Below, piece after piece: positions 35,883-44,120 of a DNA stretch of 64,000 nucleotides; positions within the stretch are counted from its first letter, which is position 1; each line of letters starts with the position of its first letter. The notes beneath the pieces were generated by a model. It did no database searches and was not told the DNA's origin. It saw nothing but the letters and a program-made list of their open reading frames with translations. This DNA comes from Magnetococcales bacterium (GTDB taxonomy: Bacteria; Pseudomonadota; Magnetococcia; Magnetococcales; Magnetaquicoccaceae), in assembly GCA_011089965.1 (NCBI GenBank), contig JAANAU010000014.1, positions 24,745-88,744 of the forward strand, in the 5' to 3' direction. The translations under genes were made by a program, and so were the position numbers.

Positions 35883-38073
35883 AACGAAGCACCCCATCCC
35901 CTTTGACCCACAACCGGAATCCCAGATAATCCTGTCTGCGGAATCCTGCCGTATCCAAAACAGAAGCGATCTCTTCCAACCAGGGATTGGTCAGAGAGAC
36001 CGCCACAAGCCCGATCCGATAAAACGACAGGGCCTCCTGAAGACGGAGAGTCGGACGTTCCGGACGCCGTATCCCGCTGATATACTCCAATAAGGAATGG
36101 CGTTCCTGCGGTCCTTGCGGTTCCAGGTACACCTGCAAAACATTCAGCAGAACGGCTTCAAGGGCCACCAGCCCGGGCGCATGGCGCAACGTGGGAACCC
36201 AGGGCACAAGATCCAAGGCAGCCAAAACAGAATCTCCTGCGGGAGCGATCCTGACGATATGCTGTGCGACCTTGTACTCCTGTTCTGGCATTTTGTATCC
36301 GGGCGTCCATTGATAGCGCGTGCGTCCCATTTCGTGGAGAGTGGTGCGACGTCCGGTATTGGAGGGATCAAAATGCAGCAAAAAAGCCAGCAGGGTGGGC
36401 AGGGCCACCAGGAGCATGGCTGGTCGCACACCTCCTCCCAGCCGATACCACACCAACAATAAAAGCGACACAAAGAAAACCGGCAGGAGCGAACTCCACG
36501 CCCCACGCCATTGACCAGACATCGACAATGCAAGCACAACGCCACACAACACGAACAGCACCCATGCCAGATTCAATCCCAAACGCTCCTTCCAGGGGGT
36601 CAGCAGGCTGACCACGGCAATGGCCGCAATCACCGGCAAGGGAAGCGCCAGATACAAGCGCCACAGACTGATTCCCCCGGTCAAATTGTGCATCAAGAAA
36701 TCGTGCAATAATGGATTCAGAATCACCAAAAAGAAAAACAAAGCCAGACCAAGCAGATAACGACGCAGTTGCGGCTGCGTCACCAGGGTCCAGCCGCCCA
36801 GCAGGGCGGTCAGATACAACCACAAATGGGGACCACTGCCAAAAACCTTCATGAAGTTGAGCGCCCTCGGATAATCCCCTACTCCTTCCATATGCAAATT
36901 GATGTTCAACTTGATCAACAACCCACACGCCACCAGATACCAACAAGCTCCCAGCCCCATCAGCAAACGACCTGTTGACACCCTGTTGAATTGCCAATGG
37001 GCGGCCAATGAGACGCCAGTGGCCGAAGTTGCCACAAAAAGTGCAGAAGAGGAGAAACCAAGGGCCGCAATTTGCGCCAAAGACAACAACAACCAATCCC
37101 GATGATGGCCGGTCAGCATAAAGCGCGACGCCAACAAGAACAGCAGAGGCACCATCACAGAAAAGAGAATGGCTTTGCCAAAATGAATCTGGATGAATGA
37201 ATAGACAGCCCAGGCATAGAATGACTCACCACCTACGGACACCAAAAAAAACACGGTCAGGATCAGCCCTGCCAACCACTCTTTCGGGATCAAATGACGC
37301 AACAGCATCCCCTGGGCCATCACAATCAACGCACCAAACAGCGGCGGAAACAATTGATGGGCAATCACAATCGGCTCCACATCGAACAGGGAAGCAACCA
37401 GTGCCACCAACAACTCATAAGCGTGCAAGCGGAACACAAATGGCCACAGAGGAAAATCACCCGGCCAAGGTTGACCATTCCAACTCAGAAGCGCTCTTTC
37501 CGGATTGTCCAAAGTCATGGATGCCAGTTTCAGATAGACCTGATCATCCGGATCATAGTATCGGACCGCATAGACCATACCGGCAGCCAGCACAATCAGC
37601 ACTCCGTACAGAATGCGTTCCATGGTGCTGGATACCACCTCCGGCACAGGCCACTCTTTGGCCATGGGTATGGATCGATGCTGCCACCAGCCAACCCCCA
37701 ACACGAACACTGCTGCCAACCATAACAGCACCAGTCTGAAATTGGGTATATACAATTTTAATTGATCAACAATAACAACAATAAATATCGATACCAACAA
37801 CACCCAATAATCGGTCTTCAGGAAAACCGGATTGGTTTGTACATACGCCATTGGTGCAGGACAAGCAGCCGGGCGCGCATAAAGATAACGCAACACCCCC
37901 CATGCCATGATTGGAATCACGCAGGCCCCATTCCGCAACAGATAAAAATCCCCTGCCAGAACCAACCCAACCATGTGGACCCATCCCGTCCAAATGGCAA
38001 CCGAAACCACTATGGTGACCACAATCTTTTCGGAAAGAGATCCATCCGTACTCAATAAAACAATTTTATTCAT
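35881..38073 (-). CDS. Polytopic membrane protein, GT-C-like (paralogue 2)
   Basis: 730 residues with at least a dozen hydrophobic segments and a C-terminal soluble part (about 595-730). Shares DPDDQVYLKLASMTLDNPERALLSWN, SFIQIHFGKAILFS, VFGSGPHLWLYL and the tail region with the protein at 26311-28449. The overall layout is the same: TMs, acidic loop, TMs, soluble tail. Likely a GT-C-type sugar transferase or related flippase-like protein acting on lipid-linked sugars at the outer face of the membrane. No named family recognised with certainty. Confidence 0.75.
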   Translation of the reverse strand: MNKIVLLSTDGSLSEKIVVTIVVSVAIWTGWVHMVGLVLAGDFYLLRNGACVIPIMAWGVLRYLYARPAACPAPMAYVQTNPVFLKTDYWVLLVSIFIVVIVDQLKLYIPNFRLVLLWLAAVFVLGVGWWQHRSIPMAKEWPVPEVVSSTMERILYGVLIVLAAGMVYAVRYYDPDDQVYLKLASMTLDNPERALLSWNGQPWPGDFPLWPFVFRLHAYELLVALVASLFDVEPIVIAHQLFPPLFGALIVMAQGMLLRHLIPKEWLAGLILTVFFLVSVGGESFYAWAVYSFIQIHFGKAILFSVMVPLLFLLASRFMLTGHHRDWLLLSLAQIAALGFSSSALFVATSATGVSLAAHWQFNRVSTGRLLMGLGACWYLVACGLLIKLNINLHMEGVGDYPRALNFMKVFGSGPHLWLYLTALLGGWTLVTQPQLRRYLLGLALFFFLVILNPLLHDFLMHNLTGGISLWRLYLALPLPVIAAIAVVSLLTPWKERLGLNLAWVLFVLCGVVLALSMSGQWRGAWSSLLPVFFVSLLLLVWYRLGGGVRPAMLLVALPTLLAFLLHFDPSNTGRRTTLHEMGRTRYQWTPGYKMPEQEYKVAQHIVRIAPAGDSVLAALDLVPWVPTLRHAPGLVALEAVLLNVLQVYLEPQGPQERHSLLEYISGIRRPERPTLRLQEALSFYRIGLVAVSLTNPWLEEIASVLDTAGFRRQDYLGFRLWVKGDGVLR

Positions 38074-38158
38074 ATCAAACTCTCATGATTATAGACACCG
38101 CTCACACTCATGCCTGATCTCAACAGACAGATCAACAGGAAACACCAAGATGCACAAT

Positions 38159-38193
38159 AAAAAAAAAAAGGACCGGAGGCAAGCCTCCGGTCC
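38159..38193 (-). terminator. Strong intrinsic terminator after dsrL
   Basis: Perfect 11-bp stem GGACCGGAGGC / GCCTCCGGTCC with a very short loop. On the minus strand it is followed by an 11-nt T-run (A-run at 38159-38169 on the plus strand). It ends the dsrABL transcript. Confidence 0.92.
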
Positions 38194-38217
38194 CAAATAC
38201 AGACACAACAGCAGAAC

Positions 38218-40101
38218 TTACAGACCCATACCCATCTGAATATATCCGCACGGACAGGCCAGGTGACAGACATGGCAGCCATTGCAACGGGTATAGTCGG
38301 TGTGCATGACCTTGCCCTTGGGACGCGAGTAATCCCTGGAGATCGCCTCCCGTGGACAAAAGATCCGACACTGATCACAGGCAAAACAGAGACCACAACT
38401 CATGCAACGTTTGGCTTCAGCCAGAGCCTGTTCGGTGGTGATGGTCTGTGTGGTCTCGACAAACCCTTTGATTGCCTCTTCCACCGGCAATGCCACCTCT
38501 TCGTTGCGCGGAGCAGCCTTGTAGTAGGTAAGACGCATCTGATCGGTTTTGATCGATTTGCCCTTGGACGGTACCTGATATGGAACCCCTTTCAGATAAC
38601 CATCAATGGCCCGGGCCGCCACCCGCCCATGCCCCACGGAACGGGTGGAGATCCCCAGTCCCAGTACGTCACCGCCGGCAAACACCTGCGGATCTTTGGT
38701 CTGATGGGTGTTGTTGGCCGCAATCCAACCCCATTTGTTGGCCAGACTCTCCATGCCCTCTTCCAACTCCGGCACCTGGCCAATACCCATGATCAGGGTG
38801 TCGCACGGAATGGTGAACTCGGAACCAGGCACTGGCTGTGGGCTGCGGCGACCCGAAGCATCCGGGGCACCCAACTCCATGCGGATGCATTGGATCGCCA
38901 CCACGCGACCGCCCTGGGTTTCCAGTCCGACCGGGGTGGAGAGCAGCTTGAACTCGATCCCTTCGTGTTCGGCCTCAACCACATCTTTGGCAATGGCCGG
39001 CATCTCATCCTTGGTCCGACGATACAGCAGCGTGACCTTGGAATATTTGGAAACCCGCCGCACGATGCGTGCAGAATCCATGGCCGTCTTTTCGGTGGAA
39101 AGGGTATTCTCCTCCTCACGTGCCACATCATCCAAAGCCTGTCTGGCCTTCTCGTACGCATCATCATCCCCGCTCGCTTCGGCTGCTGCCAAATCCGCCT
39201 GCAAGCGCAACGATACACGGGCTGCGTCCATGGCGCTGTCGCCACCACCGACCACCACCACCTGGGAACCGATATCCACCTTGGCCCCGGTGTTGACCCG
39301 ATTCAAGAAACTGGCTGCGGTAAAAACATTGGCCGAATTCTCGCCTTCCAGATTCATCACGCTGCCTTTGTGGGCACCCAGGGCCAGAAAGACCGCATTG
39401 AAATCCTTTTTGAGCTGCTCAAAGGAGAGATTCTGACCAATCCGGACATTGCACTTCAAGGTAACACCCAGATCGAGAATCTTCTGAATCTCGGCATCCA
39501 GCACTGCCGGGGGCAGACGATAGTCCGGAATGCCATAGCGCAACATGCCGCCGGCCTTCTCGAACGCCTCGAAGATGGTCACATCATACCCGCGCCGCGC
39601 CAACTGATAGGCACAGGAGAGTCCTGCCGGGCCAGAACCGACCACAGCCACGGACTTGTTCTTCTTCTCCTGGGTCAGCATGGTGAGCTTGAGGTTGCGA
39701 CGAATGCCGTGATCCCCGACATACCGCTCCATGTTGTTGATGGCCACAGCTCCGTCCGACAACTCCTTGCGGTTGCAGCCGGTTTCACACGGATGGGGGC
39801 AGATCCGGCCATGGGTGGCCGGCATGGGGTTGGTGTCGGTCAGACGATACCAGGCTTGATCCAAAGCCTCATCCATCGAGATCTTGGATTTGTCAGCCTG
39901 GGCAATGGTGGTCAGATAGCCGCGAATGTCTTCGCTGCTGGGGCAGGCGTCCCGACACGGAGGCAGCCGCTGCACATAGGTTGGACACTTCCAGCTTGTG
40001 CCGTTGCGGACCACGATCTCTTCCGCAACACCCATCTCCAGCATGGCCGCGACATCGTCCCGGCTGTACCCTTCTTTCAAAATCGTGGTAGATAAGCCCA
40101 T
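38218..40101 (-). CDS. dsrL: DsrL, NAD(P)H-linked iron-sulfur flavoprotein of the Dsr sulfur-oxidation pathway
   Basis: 627 residues. The N-terminal iron-sulfur region (CRDAC, CPHPCETGC) is of the glutamate-synthase beta-subunit type. FAD-binding VVGSGPAGLSCAYQLARRG lies at about residue 152, and the NAD(P)-binding VVVGGGDSAMDAARVS at about 280. C-terminal ferredoxin-like cysteines are CMSCGLCFACDQCRIFCP and CNGCHVCHLACPCG. Directly downstream of dsrAB, which distinguishes it from GltD. In reverse-Dsr sulfur oxidisers DsrL passes electrons from DsrAB to NAD(P)+. Slightly shorter than the roughly 650 residues I recall for sulfur-oxidiser DsrL proteins. Confidence 0.9.
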   Translation of the reverse strand: MGLSTTILKEGYSRDDVAAMLEMGVAEEIVVRNGTSWKCPTYVQRLPPCRDACPSSEDIRGYLTTIAQADKSKISMDEALDQAWYRLTDTNPMPATHGRICPHPCETGCNRKELSDGAVAINNMERYVGDHGIRRNLKLTMLTQEKKNKSVAVVGSGPAGLSCAYQLARRGYDVTIFEAFEKAGGMLRYGIPDYRLPPAVLDAEIQKILDLGVTLKCNVRIGQNLSFEQLKKDFNAVFLALGAHKGSVMNLEGENSANVFTAASFLNRVNTGAKVDIGSQVVVVGGGDSAMDAARVSLRLQADLAAAEASGDDDAYEKARQALDDVAREEENTLSTEKTAMDSARIVRRVSKYSKVTLLYRRTKDEMPAIAKDVVEAEHEGIEFKLLSTPVGLETQGGRVVAIQCIRMELGAPDASGRRSPQPVPGSEFTIPCDTLIMGIGQVPELEEGMESLANKWGWIAANNTHQTKDPQVFAGGDVLGLGISTRSVGHGRVAARAIDGYLKGVPYQVPSKGKSIKTDQMRLTYYKAAPRNEEVALPVEEAIKGFVETTQTITTEQALAEAKRCMSCGLCFACDQCRIFCPREAISRDYSRPKGKVMHTDYTRCNGCHVCHLACPCGYIQMGMGL

Positions 40102-40150
40102 CTCTTAGGTTCCCCCTGATGGTTGAGTTGGCACGATGACCAAAAATCCG

Positions 40151-41224
40151 TCAAAGCCGAACCATGGCGGAACGGTTGAGATTGGAGAGCGCCTCCGGGC
40201 CGTCGTCGATGTGATAGCGGGTGAACGGGAAACCGGTCTTCTCGAAGAAACGCTGCCAGCCGATCCGGTCGATCCACTCGCCAACCCGCTCCCACGGCTT
40301 GCCGCCCTCTTTGTAGGCGTTCAGAATACGACGAATGGCATCCGAAACTTCGGGCCAGCGGGGCGGATTGTTCGGCAACCCCCAGACCGCCAGTTTCATG
40401 AAAGTCGGGGCCGAACGGGCATTGGAGACCTTGCCACCGACCCAGATCGACAGGGTATCGGTTTCGGAGTCACGGATCTCCATGCTCGGGCACTGACCAT
40501 GGCAGGCACCGCAATACATGCACTTCTCGTGGACCACTTCCACGGATTCATACCCGTTGACAATGGCCGGACGAATGGCGGCTGCCGGACAGATCGCCAC
40601 CACCTTGGGCAGTTCACAGATCTGCATGTTGGCGTGGTTGATGCGCGGCGGATGGTGATGCTGCACGATCACCGAGATGTCACCATGGCTGGCGCAGTTG
40701 ATCTGGCAGCAGGAGGAGGAGATGTGTACCCGGTTGGGCAAGGTCTCGTTCCTGAACTCTTCGATCAGGTCATCCATCAGCGCCTTCACCGAACCAGCCG
40801 CATCACTGCCCGGCAGGTTGCAGTGGAGCCATCCCTGGGTGTGGGAGACATTGGAGACCGACGGACCCGTGCCACCCAAGGGCCAGCCCAGATCCTGCTC
40901 CACCACCCGGATCAGATTGTCCAGATCATTCTTGTCACCCACCAGGAACTCGACGTTGGAACGCGAGGTGAAACGCAGAAAACCCTGACAATATTTGTCG
41001 GCAATGTCGCAGATTTTGCGCACGGTATCGGCGCTCATGGTGCGGGGGGAACCGGCACGCACCGAATAGAGCTTGTCCCCGTTTTTGGCCGTGTGGACCA
41101 GCACACCCGGACGGAGACGATCATGCGACTGCCATTCGCCATAGTTCTTGGCCATCAGGGGATGGAGATATTTGGTATAGTCCGGCGCGCCCTGATCACG
41201 GGGAGCCAAAGGTTTGTCGCTCAT
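40151..41224 (-). CDS. dsrB: Dissimilatory sulfite reductase beta subunit
   Basis: 357 residues (AGGAAGGG before the ATG). Siroheme/4Fe-4S ligand region SSSCCQINCASHGDISV; added ferredoxin domain CMYCGACHGQCPS; and VSNVSHTQGWLHCNLPG, characteristic of DsrB. With DsrA it forms the alpha2beta2 enzyme that, in sulfur oxidisers, converts persulfidic sulfur to sulfite in the cytoplasm. Between dsrA (65 nt upstream) and dsrL (49 nt downstream). Confidence 0.96.
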   Translation of the reverse strand: MSDKPLAPRDQGAPDYTKYLHPLMAKNYGEWQSHDRLRPGVLVHTAKNGDKLYSVRAGSPRTMSADTVRKICDIADKYCQGFLRFTSRSNVEFLVGDKNDLDNLIRVVEQDLGWPLGGTGPSVSNVSHTQGWLHCNLPGSDAAGSVKALMDDLIEEFRNETLPNRVHISSSCCQINCASHGDISVIVQHHHPPRINHANMQICELPKVVAICPAAAIRPAIVNGYESVEVVHEKCMYCGACHGQCPSMEIRDSETDTLSIWVGGKVSNARSAPTFMKLAVWGLPNNPPRWPEVSDAIRRILNAYKEGGKPWERVGEWIDRIGWQRFFEKTGFPFTRYHIDDGPEALSNLNRSAMVRL

Positions 41225-41289
41225 TTTTGCAACCCTTCCTCATGCATGGATATTGGATGGAAATCGGCCCGATGCTCATGGAATCCGGA

Positions 41290-42573
41290 TCAAGCGGTTT
41301 CGACCGCTTCGACCTCACGATTCCACACCGGCGGATCCTTCTTGAGTTCGCCCTCGAAACGAGGAGGAGCCAACTCCTCAAACTTGATGTACGAGGTGGT
41401 GCGCGGTTGACGGATCATGCGTGGATCCGGCTCCAGGCCAACCCCCTTGAGGAAGGTGCCCATACCCACACGGGCAATGAATTCGCCGATGCGCTCATGA
41501 TCCATGCCGTTGTCGTTCCAGAACTCCCAGACCCGTTCGATGAAGTTGGTCAACTCTTCCAGATCCTCATCGGTCTCCAGTTTCATGAAGGGAACCAGTA
41601 CGGAACTCATGGTATCGCCGATCTTCAGGGTGCGGTGACCACCGACCAGAATGGTGACGCCACGATCCGGACCGGGTTTCAGGGCGTGATGCATGACGTT
41701 GATGCAGTGCATGCAACGTACGCAGTCGTCGTTATCCACGACCAGGGTTTTGCCTTTGACCGACAGACAACGGGTCGGGCAACGGGTCAGGACGTTATCG
41801 ATGAGATATTCCATGCCTTTTTCATCGATGAATTCCGCCACCTTCTCCTGATCGACCTGCATCGGGCCACGCCATGTGCCGATGATCGGCATGTCGGAAC
41901 GGAGCATGGAGTTGGCGCAGTCGTTGCCGCATCCGGAGAGTTTGAACTTGAACTTGTAGACGAATTCGGGACGGTGCAGATAATGGATGAAGGTATCGGT
42001 GATGTGCTTGGTGGTCTTCATGGTGTCGTAGCAGGCCATTTCGCAACGGGCCTGACCCACGCAGCATTGCAACGTGCGCATGGCGGCACCCGATCCACCG
42101 ATATCCCAGCCGTCGTTCATCAGGTCTTCGACGCACTGCAAGGAACCGGCATCATCAAAGCCCAACAGCAACACGTCACCGCTCATGCCATGGAATTGCA
42201 GAATGCCAGCGCCATTGCGCTCGGCAGTATCGGCCAGATTGCGCAATGCCTCAGTGGAGTAGACCCAGCCCGGCGGTTCGATCACACGCACGGTGTGGAA
42301 ATTGGCCAAACCCGGATATTTGTGGGCCAACTCAGAGACGCGGGCAATGATGCCTCCACCATAACCAGGGGCATTCAGCACCTTGCCCAGCCAGTAGTTC
42401 CATTTGTTCTCATAGGACTCCTCAAGCTGATTGAGGAGCTGGGCGACCACTGGTTTCTTCTTCGAGTACTCCTTCAGATCGGAGAAAAAGCTCGGCCAAG
42501 GTCCGGTCTCCAATTCGTTGAGCATGGGGGTATGCAGTTCCATTGCCTTTGAACTCTCTTGATTGCCACTCAT
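41290..42573 (-). CDS. dsrA: Dissimilatory sulfite reductase alpha subunit
   Basis: 427 residues from ATG 42573 (TGAGGAGTG about 10 nt upstream); a GTG at 42582 is too close to that site. Siroheme cluster ligands are in QCCVGQARCEMACYD and SGCGNDCANS; the ferredoxin domain includes CVRCMHCINVMHHAL. The typical WNYWLGKVLNAPGYGGGII region is present. The presence of DsrL points to the oxidative (reverse) form, but this needs phylogeny. No dsrEFH, dsrC or dsrMKJOP is nearby. Confidence 0.96.
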   Translation of the reverse strand: MSGNQESSKAMELHTPMLNELETGPWPSFFSDLKEYSKKKPVVAQLLNQLEESYENKWNYWLGKVLNAPGYGGGIIARVSELAHKYPGLANFHTVRVIEPPGWVYSTEALRNLADTAERNGAGILQFHGMSGDVLLLGFDDAGSLQCVEDLMNDGWDIGGSGAAMRTLQCCVGQARCEMACYDTMKTTKHITDTFIHYLHRPEFVYKFKFKLSGCGNDCANSMLRSDMPIIGTWRGPMQVDQEKVAEFIDEKGMEYLIDNVLTRCPTRCLSVKGKTLVVDNDDCVRCMHCINVMHHALKPGPDRGVTILVGGHRTLKIGDTMSSVLVPFMKLETDEDLEELTNFIERVWEFWNDNGMDHERIGEFIARVGMGTFLKGVGLEPDPRMIRQPRTTSYIKFEELAPPRFEGELKKDPPVWNREVEAVETA

Positions 42574-42695
42574 TCTTCGCACACTCCTCAGTTGATATCG
42601 CCGTGATGGGTACGGTATCGAGGCCGGTCACAACCGGAACGCCCTCGGCATCGTGGCAAATCTTACTTCAGAGCTGGTGCATTAGACAATCATAA

Positions 42696-42714
42696 AATTC
42701 CAATATTCGGAATT
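42696..42714. promoter_or_regulatory. Near-perfect palindrome upstream of dsrA
   Basis: AATTCCAATATTCGGAATT is a 19-bp dyad with a single mismatched pair, about 120 bp before the dsrA start. On the minus strand TTGTCT and TAAGAT with 18-bp spacing follow it, resembling a weak sigma-70 promoter. Candidate operator for dsr control. Confidence 0.35.
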
Positions 42715-42759
42715 ATTTTTTCCCCGGAGAGATCAGGACGGATGATTCTTCCTTGACAT

Positions 42760-42786
42760 GGACCCGAAGAAAGACTCTTCGGGTCC
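42760..42786 (-). terminator. Hairpin after metY
   Basis: Perfect 11-bp stem GGACCCGAAGA / TCTTCGGGTCC with a 5-nt loop, immediately after the metY stop. No T-run follows, so it may be an imperfect terminator or mRNA 3'-end protector between metY and dsrA. Confidence 0.6.
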
Positions 42787-42799
42787 AGAGAGGATATCA

Positions 42800-44080
42800 T
42801 CAGGCTTGGGTGGCAACAGCCAGGGCTTGGGAGATGTCGGCCAGGATGTCATCGATATGTTCCAGACCGACCGACAGACGCACCATGTCCTCGGAAACCC
42901 CGGCCTTCTGCAACTCCTCGGGGGAGAGCTGGCGATGGGTGGTGCTGGCGGGATGACAGGCCAGTGATTTGGCATCGCCGATATTGACCAGATGGGTGAC
43001 CAGCCGCAATGCGTCGATGAACCGCTCTCCGGCCTTGCGCCCTCCCTTGACCCCGAAGGTGAGAATTCCGGAGGCCATCCCTTTGAAATAGCGATCCACC
43101 AAAGGACGACTCGGATGGTTGGGCAGACCGGCATAATTCACCCAGGCCACTCTGGAGTCCTGTTCCAGATATTGGGCAACGGCCAGGGCATTGGCACTGT
43201 GACGTTCCATGCGCAAGGCCAAGGTCTCGATCCCTTGCAGAATCAAAAAGCTGTTGAACGGCGAGATGGCCGAACCCATGTTGCGCAGTGGCACCACCCG
43301 CGCCCGTCCGATAAAAGCCGCTGCACCCAAAGCCTCGGTATAGGTCACGCCGTGATATGAGACATCCGGTTCATTCAAACGCCGGAACCGTTCCTTGTGT
43401 TCGGCCCAGGGAAATCTGCCGGAATCGACCAGCATCCCGCCGATGGAGTTGCCGTGTCCGCCCATATACTTGGTAAGGGAGTGGATCACGATGTCCGCAC
43501 CAAAATCAAACGGGCGGCAGAGAACCGGGGTGGGCACGGTATTGTCCACCATCAATGGCACGCCATGGGCATGGGCCACCTCGGCCAGGGCCGAAATGTC
43601 GATCACATTGCCTAACGGATTGCCAATCGACTCCACGAACACCGCCTTGGTACGACCATCCATCAAGGCGGCAAAGGAGGCCGGATCCCGATAGTCGGCA
43701 AAACGGACCGTAATGCCCAACTGGGGCAACGTATGGGCAAACAGATTGTACGTCCCGCCATACAAGGTGCTGGAGGCAATGATGTTGTCACCCGCCTCAC
43801 AGATGGTGAAAATCGCATAGGTGATCGCTGCCTGACCCGAAGCGAGTCCAAGACCACCGATGCCTCCCTCCAACTCGGCCACCCGCTGTTCCAGGACTGC
43901 GGTGGTGGGATTCATGATGCGGGTATAGATATTGCCCGCCACCTTCAGATCAAACAGATCCGCCGCATGCTGGGTGTCGTCAAAGGCATAGGAGGTGGTT
44001 TGATAGATCGGAACCGCCACGGCTTTGGTGGTGGGATCGGGCCGATAGCCGCCGTGAATGGCAATGGTCTCTGGTTTCAT
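42800..44080 (-). CDS. metY: O-acetylhomoserine aminocarboxypropyltransferase (sulfhydrylase)
   Basis: 426 residues from MKPETIAIHGGYRPD (AAGGAG about 10 nt upstream); the longer frame to 44191 is rejected. Cys/Met-metabolism PLP enzyme: YTRIMNPTTAVLEQR, GQAAITYAIFTI, SSTLYGGTYNLF, Lys in IHSLTKYMGGHGN and a long C-terminal CHPASTTHRQLSPEE. The MetY marker length and VAVPIYQTTSYAFDD favour O-acetylhomoserine sulfhydrylase over MetZ or MetB. It incorporates sulfide into homocysteine, so its position next to dsr is functionally sensible though not an operon. Confidence 0.92.
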   Translation of the reverse strand: MKPETIAIHGGYRPDPTTKAVAVPIYQTTSYAFDDTQHAADLFDLKVAGNIYTRIMNPTTAVLEQRVAELEGGIGGLGLASGQAAITYAIFTICEAGDNIIASSTLYGGTYNLFAHTLPQLGITVRFADYRDPASFAALMDGRTKAVFVESIGNPLGNVIDISALAEVAHAHGVPLMVDNTVPTPVLCRPFDFGADIVIHSLTKYMGGHGNSIGGMLVDSGRFPWAEHKERFRRLNEPDVSYHGVTYTEALGAAAFIGRARVVPLRNMGSAISPFNSFLILQGIETLALRMERHSANALAVAQYLEQDSRVAWVNYAGLPNHPSRPLVDRYFKGMASGILTFGVKGGRKAGERFIDALRLVTHLVNIGDAKSLACHPASTTHRQLSPEELQKAGVSEDMVRLSVGLEHIDDILADISQALAVATQA

Positions 44081-44120
44081 CCTGATGGGACTCCTTTCCA
44101 TGGTTTTGAATGACTGTCTG

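Noticed and set aside
38263..40095. 610-codon open frame on the plus strand, opposite dsrL
   Set aside because: Antisense shadow; DsrL on the other strand has full cofactor motifs and a terminator at its 3' end.
40136..42552. Long plus-strand frames opposite dsrB and dsrA
   Set aside because: Antisense shadows of the sulfite reductase genes; repetitive His/Asp-rich translation without domains.
44081..44120. SAM riboswitch before metY
   Set aside because: Only 40 bp separate metY from the upstream kinase gene, and no riboswitch-like fold is visible.
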